DNA from: Saturnia japonica
Lineage: Eukaryota > Arthropoda > Insecta > Lepidoptera > Saturniidae
NCBI GenBank assembly: GCA_033032175.1
Contig: CM065321.1
Location: 10,872,501 to 10,936,500, forward strand
Length of the DNA stretch: 64,000 bases
Reading direction: 5' to 3'
In this document: piece by piece, positions 1 through 10,984 of the stretch
Position numbering within the stretch: position 1 is the first letter of the stretch
Layout: each line of letters opens with the position of its first letter
Position numbers and translations under genes: made by a program
Notes under the pieces: generated by a model
Databases searched by the model: none
Seen by the model: the letters and a program-made list of their open reading frames with translations, nothing else
Told to the model about the DNA's origin: nothing

Positions 1-108
1 ATGTATAACATTATCTAAAAGCAAAGTTTAATCGAAATCGTTGGAGCCGTTTCCTAGAAACTACTTACATATATATATACATACAAGAATTGCTCACTTA
101 ATATAATA
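1..108 (-). repeat. Short interspersed repeat, family 'GTGAGCAATTCTTG', copy 1
   Basis: The reverse complement matches the segments at 3805-3985, 33335-33515 and 39965-40095 and, more loosely, 51225-51350. Shared landmarks are AAGTGAGCAATTCTTG near one end, a GGCTCCAACGATTT block, and in other copies a CGCCCAGATATTT end. This copy is cut by the window edge. No coding content or terminal inverted repeat is seen, so the class is unknown. Confidence 0.6.
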
Positions 109-139
109 AGATTTTTATTTATTAACATTTTAAATACTT

Positions 140-441
140 TCATATTATGTTGTAACAATGGATAACACCAGGAATTGGTACACCAAAATCACCTCTATTT
201 TAGTGAAGAGAGTAGTAAGTTCCTTAAAGGTAAACTTAGTTTTACCGATAACACGCTTAGCATGAGTCTTTGCCGACTTAACGGTGAACTCAAAATGACC
301 TCCGAAGTTGGGGCTCGCAGGAGCGTTGAATAACCACGTTATATTATTGTAAAAACCCAATAACACTTTGCTCGACATGGGAATCGAACCTAGGACCTCG
401 AGCATAGGTGTCGCGTTTAGGACCACTAGGCAAATGGGGCA
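140..441 (-). mobile_element. tRNA-headed SINE (partial or diverged)
   Basis: Read on the minus strand from 441, the sequence opens with an A-box-like TTGCCTAGTGGTC, then a B-box-like GGTTCGATTCC at about 379-390, then the shared SINE segment GAGCAAAGTGTTATTGGG. The same head is seen at 54400-54490. Its body (140-350) differs from that copy, so it is either a different subfamily or a chimera. A reading frame of 93 codons across it is probably incidental. A functional tRNA is unlikely because no acceptor stem closes. Confidence 0.6.
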
Positions 442-1675
442 GTTATTAAGTTATGAACTATGGATATTAAAGCAAGAAACTCTAAATAAGGGTTTTTTAA
501 ACATCATATATACCACTTTGTAAATTGTACCCGTGTGAAGTTGAGGCGGGTCGCAAGTACTATAATATTTAAGAAATCCCCCGACGCATCTGTCTGTCTG
601 AACGCGATAAACTTTAAAATTACTGCACGGATTTTCTCATCAATGGACGGAGTGGTTCATGAGGAAGGTGTGAAGGTGTAAGTGTATAATTCATTAAAGG
701 TTTTGTGTAAATTGGTTGTAATATGAAGATTATTGTTGAAGACGTCGGAAAAAATCAGACCTTTACCGGGATGCGCCGCGTAAACTGATAGTATTAAACG
801 TATAATTCTATTACCCGTGAGAAGCTGGGGCGAGTTGCTGGTATAATAATAGTTATAGTTGTATTTTTAGCTTCAGGAGTGTTACAAGCTTAACATGATC
901 TGTTTGCCTGTCTGTGGTCTTAAATATGATTCAAGCAAACCTGTTCAACCATTTGATAATTATCAGTACATTTCTACTTGACAACAGGATGTGAGCATCT
1001 TCCGCGGGGCTAATCAAATCGAAAATTGGTATTTTTTTACTTCAATGATGTTAGAACAACAAACTTGATCTGATGCTGTATCATCATCTGAAATCTGTCC
1101 AACTCCTTAATAGCTTACAATAGAAGATTTGTGCTTGGGCTTATTGGAATGGTCTTAATGAATAGGTAATTTGTCTCGTTTGATTTATAAATTTTTCAGT
1201 TTTATTTCTTTATGTAATGTTATGTAAAAAACTTATATTATTATGAGTTTATATATCGTCCATCCCATTATCTTTACTATATACTAAACCTACTGGACCT
1301 AAAATGTCTGCTTTCAGCAAATAGAAACGGTAACAGTAAAAAGGATCCTAGAATTGTGTTATATGAATGAATGAATGACTTGCGTTATAACACTTAATAA
1401 TTGTAGTTCAATGAAAGTGAAAAAAAAATTAAGCGTGAAGAAATTTGAAACGTGACTGCGCAAGCCAAGATATAAAATATAATAAATAAAATAATTTCAT
1501 ATTTTCCTTTCGTATTTTCAAAGCAAATCTTAGAAGTAAACGGCTAATATTATATTTCATTTGATATTTGAAATTGATATTTTCCCTCTAATTACGTATA
1601 TTTGTGGGACACTGATTTCTTTCTATTATCCTTAATATTATATTGCAATTAATTACAATAATTAAACTAATATGA
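442..1675. other. Gene-free AT-rich sequence with two decayed retroelement tails
   Basis: No gene is visible. Around 526-565 and 808-850 there are two diverged copies of a tail reading roughly CCGTGNGAAGNTGNGGCG, which ends in lepidopteran interspersed repeats. The remainder is low-complexity AT-rich sequence in which I see nothing recognisable. Confidence 0.4.
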
Positions 1676-1843
1676 AATAAAAGAAAATAAATATGACATA
1701 ATAAATATTTATTATAATAAAATGATATATGATAATTTGCAAAATTTTATTTTCATTTATAATATTGAAATAAATATATTATTACCAATATATAATACAA
1801 CACAATATGAATAATGTATAAATATAACTACATAACGATTCTA

Positions 1844-3691
1844 TTAAACAATTCTGTTGTTGCATTTAACATTCTCTGGCCAATCACATTGTCCGATTAT
1901 AGGATTATAGAGAAGTCTTTCAGGGCAACCGAACGCGAAAGGGTAACCATTCCAACATTTGTAAAAGTGATCACATTTCTCATGAGCTATCAAAATGCTA
2001 TCAGAACCCTCCTGTGAGCAAATGTAAGGTGCTTCACTGGGATCACTGTAGCCCTCGTGCTCTTTGTGGTCGTCCTCTTTGTCTTTATCTTCTTTTTCTT
2101 CTTCGTCTGTTTCATCAGGTATTACTCTATTACCACACTTAACGTTTTCTGGCCAGTCACATACTCTTCTTTTAGGATTATATAATAGATTTGCAGGACA
2201 TTTGAACGCTATTGGTTTACCTTGCGCACATTCATAGAAATGGTTGCATTTTTCATGAATTACCAATTTGCTGTCAGAATCTTCTTTTGCGCAAATAACG
2301 GGTGCTTGACTTGAATAACTGTTACCAGTGCGTCTCTTAGAATAATCGTTAATTTTATCATTTATTTCGTCTTGCACTGTTCTTTGATCACAGTTGACAT
2401 TTTCTAGCCAGTCACATATATCTTTTCTAGGGTTGAAAAATAAACCATTGGGACATTTCAGAGTTATAGGTATACCATTTGCGCATGTATAAAAGTGATC
2501 ACATTTCTCATGAGCCACTAAAACACCATCAGAATGTTTTTTTTCACAAATATTAGGTGCCTGACTGGGGTCATAATTGCCTGGTTCATCTTTTTCTGCC
2601 GGAATTATTCTGTCGTCACATTTTACATTTTGCGCCCAGTCGCACTGTTCTAACTTTGAATTGTATAACAGCCCGGAAGGACAATACAATGCCACTGGAT
2701 GACCTTCTGAACACTTATAAAATTGATTACAATTTTCATGAGCTACAAGCACTCCATCTGAACCTTCTTTTGCACAAATGGCTGGAGCCTCACTCGGATC
2801 ACAATTAGTACTATCATTATGATCATTTCCTGATCCTTCGCTGCTGTCATCTTCTGGAATTAATCTTTCACCACAATTTACATTTCCGGGCCAATCACAC
2901 TGCTCTTTTTTGGAATTATATAAAAGCCCTGAAGGACAGTAAAGTGGTACTGGTAAGCCCCATGCACATTTGTAAAATTGATTGCAAATTTCATGTGCAA
3001 TTAAAACTCCGTCAGAACCTTCTTTTGAACATATACCGGGAGCTTCACTGGGATCGCAGTTAGTGTTATTATCATGTTCTTCACTGTCTTCATTTTCGTT
3101 GTTATCACCACCTCCATTTTCATGATCTTCATCATCACTATCATTTGGAATTACTCTATCACCACATTCTACATTGCTTACCCAATCACAAACTTTCAAA
3201 GGCGGATTATATAGAAGATTTCCTGGACATTTAAGTGGCACTGGGAGGCCGTTTGAACATTTATAAAACTGATTACAATTTTCATGAGCAATTAAAACTC
3301 CATCAGAACTGGCTGCAGCACAAATTGTAGGGGCTTCTCCAGGTTTACTATTAGATATCGTGTTGTAATCTTTGTTTTGGCTGTATAGAGTTCCTACTGG
3401 CGAATATAGTGTACGTTTACAAATAACGTTACTCGGCCAGTCGCAGCTTAAAATCTTTTCATTATACAGCAAACCGTTAGGGCAATCTCGAATAACAAGT
3501 CTGCCGTTAATGCATTGATAGAATTGATTACAGTTTTCATGAGGCAATAGTTTTTCATAGTTTGGGCTTACTGGACACCCATTTTGGTTTAATATTATAT
3601 TGTTTGCATCAACCAGCGCGACCGCGCATGCTAGTGCAAATACAGAGCCTGAAATAAAAAAGTTATAATAATTTGGTTTCCATATACACAT
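1844..3691 (-). CDS. Secreted chitin-binding protein with seven peritrophin-A (CBM14) domains
   Basis: This 615-residue frame probably encodes an extracellular chitin-binding protein of the peritrophic matrix or cuticle. A hydrophobic stretch at residues 9-28 looks like a signal peptide. Seven six-cysteine CBM14 units follow at about 39-91, 124-176, 221-273, 306-358, 382-434, 467-519 and 558-610. Each has the spaced core C...HE.C..FY.C...C..GLLYN...CDW..NV.C. Acidic Asp/Glu/Asn-rich linkers lie at about 181-212, 280-300 and 525-550, and there is no catalytic domain. On the coding strand a good 3' splice acceptor (TTTTTTATTTCAG) ends at 3649, inside the frame. The true protein may therefore begin on an upstream exon and residues 1-14 may be intronic; I could not find that exon. 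The frame is intact, unlike its partner at 35338-37190. Function is inferred from family knowledge. Confidence 0.88.
   Translation of the reverse strand: MCIWKPNYYNFFISGSVFALACAVALVDANNIILNQNGCPVSPNYEKLLPHENCNQFYQCINGRLVIRDCPNGLLYNEKILSCDWPSNVICKRTLYSPVGTLYSQNKDYNTISNSKPGEAPTICAAASSDGVLIAHENCNQFYKCSNGLPVPLKCPGNLLYNPPLKVCDWVSNVECGDRVIPNDSDDEDHENGGGDNNENEDSEEHDNNTNCDPSEAPGICSKEGSDGVLIAHEICNQFYKCAWGLPVPLYCPSGLLYNSKKEQCDWPGNVNCGERLIPEDDSSEGSGNDHNDSTNCDPSEAPAICAKEGSDGVLVAHENCNQFYKCSEGHPVALYCPSGLLYNSKLEQCDWAQNVKCDDRIIPAEKDEPGNYDPSQAPNICEKKHSDGVLVAHEKCDHFYTCANGIPITLKCPNGLFFNPRKDICDWLENVNCDQRTVQDEINDKINDYSKRRTGNSYSSQAPVICAKEDSDSKLVIHEKCNHFYECAQGKPIAFKCPANLLYNPKRRVCDWPENVKCGNRVIPDETDEEEKEDKDKEDDHKEHEGYSDPSEAPYICSQEGSDSILIAHEKCDHFYKCWNGYPFAFGCPERLLYNPIIGQCDWPENVKCNNRIV
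3648..3662 (-). promoter_or_regulatory. Candidate 3' splice acceptor in the peritrophin gene
   Basis: The coding strand reads a pyrimidine-rich TTTTTTATTTCAG followed by GCTCTG. It is preserved at the same place in copy B (near 37150). If used, the exon starts at 3648 and a short exon further upstream supplies the initiator Met and the first part of the signal peptide. Confidence 0.45.
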
Positions 3692-3804
3692 GAAACTGTC
3701 TGTTAACCATACTAAAATGTATAGGCAGGCTTAGTTATTATAGTTAATATTATTATGCCGAATATGTGACGCTAATTTAAATATGACCACCTACGATATT
3801 TATA

Positions 3805-3985
3805 TCTTATTTTATTAAGTGAGCAATTCTTGTATATATGTATGTAATTAGTTTCTCGGAAACGGCTCCAACGACTTAGACGAAACTTTGTATTTAGATA
3901 ATGTTTTACACTCCAAGTTTACCTAGATAGGTGCTTTTTTTTTAAATAAAGACACCGAGCTAAGCTTCATCGCCCAGATATTTAT
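3805..3985 (+). repeat. Short interspersed repeat, family 'GTGAGCAATTCTTG', copy 2
   Basis: This is the fullest copy of the family. It opens with AAGTGAGCAATTCTTG, carries GAAACGGCTCCAACGA in the middle and ends near CGCCCAGATATTT. It is matched by 33335-33515 and 39965-40095 and by the reverse complement of 1-108. No coding potential is seen. Confidence 0.65.
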
Positions 3986-4860
3986 AATAAACTGCAACGT
4001 TACTACAAAACTCCTTCATGCAGAATTGACAACAATTAAGAACGTGAATATCTGGTACAATGACCTTGACGGTGAGTATTAACAATAAACTCATAAATTT
4101 TTCAAACATCCTATATAATAAGATTTAGTAAGCACAAAAAAAAAACTTGTTACTGCCGATCTCTTTCAACGTAAGCTTCTACGAGTTCAACGGGACTGAT
4201 GCGTTGAAGTAAAAAAATATTGGCCTACATCTTCGAATAAAAAGATTTTGTGTTAAATACATATAATACAGACAATATTCTATATGGAGTATAGTGGTAA
4301 TAGCATATTTATATATTTACAGTATATATTATAGTCATAGATTAATAACAGGTAGTAGCTCGTAACGCGGAAACCATTAATTATTCTATGATTATAGTGC
4401 TAAAATTATTTATTTATTTACTCACTCAGCAATATAAGCATGATTTCAATTTACTTTTCACAAGCAAAATCTTCACTGAACAACTAATAATGACTGTCAT
4501 GTGAACGTATTTATATCTTTATTTATGTTTTTAATTTGCAAGTAAATTATGATTATCAATAAGATAATATACAAACATTGATTTAATGATTATGTAGAAT
4601 TTTAACTTTTGATTCATTGAGGTTTGCGATAAGCGCAAAAAGGGTGAAGGAACTAGACGACTATGATGGATACAAGGAAAGGTAGCTTTAAAATGAGTGG
4701 TTGAATTAGTAATAGCAGATTTATGTAAATATATTTTGAAGTATAAATAAAGTATATAGTTAAACATTTTTAATCAGCCCATTTTTTGTCTTTTATATTA
4801 GATCTGACGACTTAACCGGTAGCGAAAATAAAAATAATAGAAAATTTAAAATATTGCCTT
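3986..4860. other. Duplicated non-coding sequence downstream of the repeat
   Basis: No gene is seen. Most of it is shared with 37395-38110 in copy B, with scattered small indels. It therefore belongs to the duplicated block rather than to a mobile element of its own. Confidence 0.6.
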
Positions 4861-4869
4861 ATTTACGAA

Positions 4870-5640
4870 TATAAGTTCTATTGTGGCATCAGCGCTGCAG
4901 AATCAGCTCGAAGGACAAAGGCAGGCTTCGGTGCGAGAGATAAAAAAAAAATTATTCACTTAAAACAAACAGGAAAAATGAAAAAGCTCGAGAAATGGGT
5001 ACCGCATGAATTAACTGAAGCACGCCAACAAACACCTATTGAGTTCTGCATTACATTACACAACCGTCACAATAACGAGGGAATTTTGATTCGTATTGTT
5101 ACTTGCGACGAAAAATGGATCCTTTACGACAATCGGAAACTCTCATCACAGTGGTTGAACCTAGGAGAACCGGCCAAATCCCGTCCCAAGCGAAAGTCAT
5201 TTCAGAAAAAGGTACTGGTGAGTGTTTGGTGAACGAGTGCTGGCGTCATACAATACAGCTTCGTAAGACCTGTCCAGACGATAACGGCAGATCTGTATTG
5301 TCCACAATTGCAAACCATGATGGAAAAGCTAGCCGTTAAACAACCGAGACTGGTCAATATCTCAAGCCCACTGCTGCTTCAGAACAACGCTAGACCCCAT
5401 ACTTTATGACCGACGGTCGCTAAATTACAGGAACTGTGGTTGGAATGTCTCCAAAACCCACCATATACCCCGGACAATGCTCCAATAGATTACCACTTTA
5501 TTTGGAATTTGGACAATTTCTTGCAAGGAAAATAAATTCAATTCCGATGAGGCCGTCCAAACTGCCTTTAAAGGTTTTATTGATTCTTGCTCCCACAATT
5601 TTTCAGCAATGGAATCAATGAAAAAACCTAAAAATGAAAT
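4870..5640 (+). pseudogene. Decayed mariner (DD34D-type) transposase remnant
   Basis: Reading frames at 4978-5232 and the stretches after it carry mariner transposase landmarks in order: KLEKWVPHEL (end of the DNA-binding region), TCDEKWILYD (first catalytic Asp region), LLQNNARPHT (second catalytic region, with Asn where Asp is expected), then PPYTPDNAPIDYHF (third Asp region). Frameshifts and stops break it near 5230, 5405 and 5535, and a key acidic residue is changed, so it cannot encode active transposase. The N-terminal region before 4978 survives only as scraps. It is closer to the mariner at 54996-56279 than to the one at 8031-9265. In copy B (near 38728) the element body is absent. 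Confidence 0.75.
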
Positions 5641-5908
5641 TGACTGGGTCATAGATGCAGATAAGTAACGCTATAGTAGAAGTTTGGAGACAGATTTGAT
5701 GGAACTGATAACATCGCTACCATACTACACCATCGATGTAATTGCCAATAGCGGCAAATATCAAGTAATTTTTTACCCAACGGCGAAAAAGAAGCGTTAT
5801 GGTTTTCGAGCGTGCGATTTCTTTGGCACGCTCTGCAGTCTTAACGGCTTGATGGATTTTAGCATACAAGCTGTCGTTAGATTCATCTTAATTGTCTGTT
5901 CGACATAA
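5630..5908 (+). other. Short open segment of unknown origin, conserved in both duplicates
   Basis: From about 5630 both duplicated blocks share a frame beginning near DWVIDAD and continuing ETDLMELITSLP (5684 onward; 38784 in copy B). In copy A a stop interrupts it just before the Met. In copy B the frame is continuous through that point (DADTEPYSRGLETDL). The translation looks protein-like, but I do not recognise the family. It may be a retroelement scrap or a relict exon. Confidence 0.3.
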
Positions 5909-6070
5909 GCCTCTTCCAAAAGATCACCACGTCGTCTATTGATCCCGGGCTGCTCGCGTCCACCGGACTCCTACGACCTCCACCAAATCGTCTGTCCATC
6001 TTGTGGCGGGTATGCTCACTCTTCATCGCTTCGATCGCTTTCATCGTCTTTCATTCTTCGACATCAGATG
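5880..6070 (-). pseudogene. RTE-type retrotransposon C-terminal scrap
   Basis: The minus strand around 6030-5890 contains RWTDDLVEVVGVRWTRAAR followed by LLEEAYVEQ. This matches in layout the end of RTE ORF2 seen at 52266-52685 (RWKDDIIKVAGSRWVQAAQ ... EAYVQQW). Stops and small indels lie within it. Only about 60 codons are recognisable. Confidence 0.55.
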
Positions 6071-7020
6071 AATTATAGCCAAAATCTGACGTGTATTTAT
6101 TTATAACAACATTATTAGCCTAAATTTATTTTTCATATAAAATATCTGATTTAAATATTAAATTATTAATTAAAAAAACAAAATTATATTTATTGTTTGA
6201 AATAATTTATCGGGTAATAAGTTTTCACGGGCTAAGTTTCCGTAACTCGACGTCTATGAACGCTTATTTTACGTGATTGTTAATCGTTTGTTTTTACATG
6301 GAAGTAACAACAAGGTTGTGATTGCTATCTTTTTTCGACGAACAAAGTGACAATAATAACAACATTTCTTTTGTTTAAAACATCTTTCATAAAATTTAGG
6401 TACCTAGGTACTAAAGATGAATACTATAGATAAGACGAACAAATCTTAATTAAACAATTGAAATTGATATGATTTATAAACTAAATCGGTTTCGTTTGAT
6501 GTGTTGTAAATGAGTTATATTCGTATATTAATAAACTGTAGGTACGTACAGTGCATTACTGATTAATTAGTATTTATCCATTTCTTCGTCTGTCTACGTC
6601 ATTGTTTACTAGTTGCAAACAATGGTGTGTTAGTCTTGAAATAATTTTTCAGATACATTGAGTTGCTTCATATAGATATAGCATGTTAAAGTCTCTTTAA
6701 CATATATTTCTGAAATAGTCATGCTATATCATTATTACTAGTTTACTAAACTTGCGTAAGTGAGCACCATTTTCAGGACACCTATTTATTACCTACGTAT
6801 TGTCTGCAAAGTTTCATCTACTGAACAATTATCTTTTGAAACATAAGTTTAAACAACATAGTTGACGTAGGTAATAGTAAAATTAAAATCGATCATTCTT
6901 TATTTTCTTATTATATTTTGATTCTTCGAGAATATCATCGAAGCAATAAAGCAACGATATTTTCCTTTATCGTCAGCCGATGACATATGTAATAACATAC
7001 TTACGTTATTTAAAAAAAGT
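6071..7020. other. Gene-free AT-rich sequence
   Basis: No gene, RNA or named repeat was recognised. The sequence is low-complexity and AT-rich, with no long frame on either strand. Confidence 0.4.
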
Positions 7021-7021
7021 T

Positions 7022-7318
7022 TTGGTTACAATATCACCTGAATTTAAGTGACGCTGAGGCCAAAGATGGCGACACGCTTAACCTAGTTGTGTAACTGGCT
7101 ATCAAGTGTAGCTGCCAGAACCCACATATAGGTGCTTGGCACTAGATATTCAACTTGAGGAGAGTAGTAGCTAGACTAACGGGTATTAGATAATTCCCAA
7201 CCACCATGCTATGGTTTCATCATGGTGTTATCCTTCATCAAAAGCTCGGGGTTATTGCAGAGATTCGAATTCACGTCGACCGACGGGATGTTCGTATATG
7301 CTAACGTAGCTTTAAAAT
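7022..7318 (-). mobile_element. SINE with tRNA-like B box, copy 1
   Basis: The stretch matches 57775-58090 along most of its length. Landmarks are ATCACCTGA..TTAAGTG, GGTGCTTGG, ACCACCATGCTATGGTTTC and a terminal ATTCGAATTCACGTCG. Read on the minus strand, that terminal block gives a pol III B-box-like GAATTCGAATCT close to the 5' end, as expected of a tRNA-derived SINE. No coding content is present. Confidence 0.6.
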
Positions 7319-8030
7319 TATCAAACACACATATCGTAAGGGGGAAGTAGAGGATTAAAAGAAGTTTTTTTTTTCAAAATTAAATGATATACGGTTAGTA
7401 ATAAATAAAGCCAAACACCTCAATTATAGTATATACCTACCTTGAAACGCGGCCAACATAATTTAATTTTGCAAATAAAAGGAAACAATATAATTATTTG
7501 GTACTAATATATTAAATTAAATAAATTATGTAATACTGCGAATCCTAAAATCACCAGTACCATTGAACTTAGACCCCCAAAATATTGACATTGTCACTCA
7601 ACGAAAAGTGACAGCATGTTATGTTGATAATACTCATTATTTAGGTTCATGAATACTGCAAATGTCAAACAGAAAATAGTGTATGAATTTCGACCTTAGG
7701 GCGATCGCTTGTTTAAATAAATACGTGAATATAGTTGTGATTTAATTGTAGAATTGTTCAAATAACGCACACCGCTTGAATATATTTTATTTGCCAAGCG
7801 ATGAAGCAGAGAAAAAAAATCCGTGTTCAAAATATTATAAGGAAATGAACGCTTCATTGGAACGGTAATTGAGGAAAAAACCATTCTCATTTGATTTATT
7901 AATAAATACCTTTAATGTTATTTTAGTGAATATAAGAGTATTAGGTATTTGAAATTTTAAAAATAATATAATATAGGTACTATTATGGCTATAAAGGTAT
8001 ATGTTATATTATATTATAAGTTACTATTAG
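7319..8030. other. Gene-free AT-rich sequence
   Basis: I see no supported gene or repeat family here. A 64-codon minus-strand frame (7696-7890) has no recognisable motif. Confidence 0.4.
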
Positions 8031-9265
8031 ACAAGGTGTCCAGAAAGGGTATCGGGTATTTTTTTTCGCGCCATATTCGAAACGGGGCGTCTAAAGGGTG
8101 CGGGGAGGGGTTCGTGGCGTCCGCCATTTTGTGGAGTTTTAGTCACGATGGAACAGTACTCGGGGACGCATCGCGCATTTTGCGTACGAGCGTATTATCG
8201 TAATGGTGATTCAATAGTGACTGCTCAACGTCTCTATCGTGCGGAATATCGTACACGCCACGCGCCAAGTGACGATAGCATTAGGAAATGGATCAGGATG
8301 TTCGAGAATACAGGTCGAGGCGCCGGTTCGTCAAAATTCGTCTTTATCCATCCGAAAGCGAAGCCAAGCGTTGAACATCAAAAAATCGTCTTTACATTCG
8401 ATTTTAAAGAAAGACACATCTAAAAGCCTATAAAATTCAATTGGTTCAAGAATTGAAGGATACGGACTATGCTAATCGACTGAATTTTGCGAACGAAATG
8501 CTGCAGCGATTTAACAACTTTAACAACATACTGTTCAGTGACGAAGCAAATTTTCACTTGAATGGTCATGTTAATAAGCAGAATTGTCGGTACTGGGCAG
8601 TGGAGAATCCGAGACGAAAGCATGAACGACCCCTGCATAGCCCAAAGGTCGTTGTTTGGGCCGCTATGTCTGCTAAAGGCATAATTGGTCCTTATTTTCA
8701 TGAAGATCAACGAGGACGAGCAATTAATGTGAATAGTGACCGTTATTGCGATATGTTGCGAAATTTTTTGGTCCCAGAGTTGCAGGAGTTTGCAGGTTTC
8801 AACTCAAGAACGTGGTTCCAGCAAGATGGGGCCACTTGCCATACCTCAAATGACTCAATGGAAGTTGTTAACGAATTATTCCCTAATGAAGTCATTTCGC
8901 GAAGGGGTAACATCAACTGGCCTCCCAGAAGTCCCGACCTTAGCCCGCTTGTCTATTTTGCATGGGGATACCTTAAAAGTAAGGTTTATCAAAACAATCC
9001 GACTAATCTAACCCAGTTAAAGCAAAACATCAGGTCAGAAATGGCAGCAATATCGATAGCTATGTGTCAACGTGTTATCGCCAATCTTCGTTTCCTTTTA
9101 GAAGAGTGGCAGCAACGTAACGGTCATCATTTGGATAACATCATCTTTTCCAAATAATTCTCCAATTCATATGCTAATAATAAACAATAAACTTTTTTAT
9201 TGCATACAAATAATTTTTGTTTCATTGAACTTACAAATACCCGATACCCTTTCTGGACACCTTGT
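8031..9265 (+). mobile_element. Mariner-like element, DD41D spacing, full-length but inactive
   Basis: A perfect 30-bp terminal inverted repeat spans 8031-8060 and 9236-9265 (it opens ACAAGGTGTCCAGAAAGGG). Between the ends lies a transposase-like frame of about 330 codons, broken in its first half. The 1235-bp length is normal for a mariner. The flanks read TTAG and AGTAT, so the expected TA target duplication is not clean. I see no second copy of the family in the window. Confidence 0.85.
8148..9157 (+). pseudogene. Broken mariner transposase with third catalytic Asp replaced by Val
   Basis: Translation starts at a plausible Met at 8148 (N-terminal helix-turn-helix part to about 8330). It shifts frame near 8330 and again near 8430, then runs open from 8441 to 9157. 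Catalytic landmarks are LFSDEANF (first Asp) and WFQQDGATCHT (second Asp), followed by SPDLSPLVYF, where mariners have D in place of V. The spacing from the second Asp to that position is 41 residues, the DD41D class (rosa-like) rather than the DD34D class of the mariners at 4870 and 54996. With two frame breaks and the missing Asp, the protein cannot be active. Confidence 0.8.
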
Positions 9266-10984
9266 AGTATATTATATTAATATGCATATAAAATGTGTGA
9301 ATATTCAGATAATATTTGAAAAAGTAGAGTGGAAGACGAAAACATGTGCTAACCTTACTTAAGTAGGATAAGGGGTAAGATGATGATAATGATGAAATAC
9401 TAATATAGCTGTTCATCTCTTAATATGTTTTTTAAAGTTTTTATAACCTATTTTCAGAATGATATATTAAACTCACTATGTACAAAGTTTCATAAAAATC
9501 TGTCAAGCCATTTTGAGTTAAATGTGGACAATTGCTTTGATGCATGTTCGTGATAATTGGTCATAGATATTTATAGCAAAATTTGTAAAAAATAATACCT
9601 GTAAGGACAGAAGAATACATATAAGCCGCTAGAACATTTAAAGTTAAATAAAAGTATTGTGATTTTTTTTTTCTATAATATTATAACTAGTTATTTTTTG
9701 CTTGGCCTAACGCAATTTTCATTGGAGTTACCTTTAAGGCCATGATACGCGTAGTACGGATTATTTTACGACGTCGCATGCTAGCTCCAGGTAGAATCTC
9801 ATTGAGTCTAGGTGAGATGAAGGCTTATACCACGATAATCTGCGGCGTAATATCAAAAGCACTTTCTGGCTTGTAGGTATTATGCAAATTTATCCGATAA
9901 GGAGACCATTCAACTTCCTGGCTATGTATAAAATTAAAATGCAAGGTAACCTATATGTTCACATTTATAATATAATTTATACTATAGTAGCGAGCTGCCC
10001 CAGTTTCACAACGGGTGCAATTTATAAAGAGGTGTATTTTATGTTTTAAAAAAGCGTGATTTAGAGTTTATCGCTTTAGAATTGATAGTTCCAAATTACA
10101 TAGTTACGACGCATACATAGCGATGCACAATTCAATATAGGTGCGAAGTGCCGGTCAACCATTTCGCTGAGAGTATTTTCTTTGGTTGCACGTAATTTTG
10201 AATGCATGATATCTTCTACGGAATTCATTTACAAAATATAATATCAAGGATTATTTTTAATCTAGATTAAATGCCCAAGTTAACTGACATACTAATCTGG
10301 ATAAAGATTAAAACTGAATGGGAAAAATAACTTCGCAAATAATCTTATATTTTTAATAATTAAGTTGAAGATAAAAATGTTTACTTTGAGTTAACCTTTA
10401 AAGATAAGCATATGCCATCGCGAACTTTTCTCTAGACTATTTGAGGAGATACAATTCTTTACTACATAGTTTTAATGTAACTCTTAAGATTTGGCCAGCG
10501 TAAGCCATGTAAGCCCCCGAAATATTTATTCTTTGTTTAATAATCGATTTCATTGATTCTTCTTTTATTGGATAGAGTAAGCGTTAAGCTACACCAGGAA
10601 AATCTTCAGTCATTGATGTTGGTGTTCTTTATTGTTAAAAATTGACTTGTTTATTTATATGATAAAGTTCAAGAGATTGTGTTTTTATTTGTTTGTTTAA
10701 ACGCGTTAATCTCTAAAACTATCAGTCAGATTTGAAAAATCTTCTAGAATTTTATAGGCTATTTATTGAGGAAAGATAAAATAGCTTCACGCTACGACCC
10801 TAAGGCGGGGAGTAGTATCTGTGAACGTCAACCAATTTGACAGTATGTAGGCGAGTTGTTATCATTATGTATTAAACTGGGAAGTATGATCCATACTCAA
10901 CACGCAAGAATCCGCGGATCACAGCTAGTAATATTATGAAGCCCAAGAGGATTTTTTCATTGTTTGAATGCACTAATCACGGGA
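9266..10984. other. Gene-free sequence with decayed retroelement heads and tails
   Basis: No gene is seen. Near 9985-10050 is a decayed AGCTGCCCCAGTTTCAC..GGGTGCAATTTATAAAG block, and near 10795-10930 a tail with CTACGACCCTAAGG. Both resemble ends of the interspersed repeats elsewhere in the window. This interval has no counterpart in copy B of the duplication. Confidence 0.4.

Noticed and set aside
2557..2808. Plus-strand frames opposite the peritrophin genes (also 1814-2017, 35329-35511 and 36051-36317)
   Set aside because: They are antisense to the seven-domain chitin-binding frame and have no features of their own.
8028..9267. A TA target duplication for the DD41D mariner
   Set aside because: The flanks read TTAG and AGTAT around the 30-bp repeats. 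A TA can only be forced by moving the boundary differently on each side, so I do not claim it.
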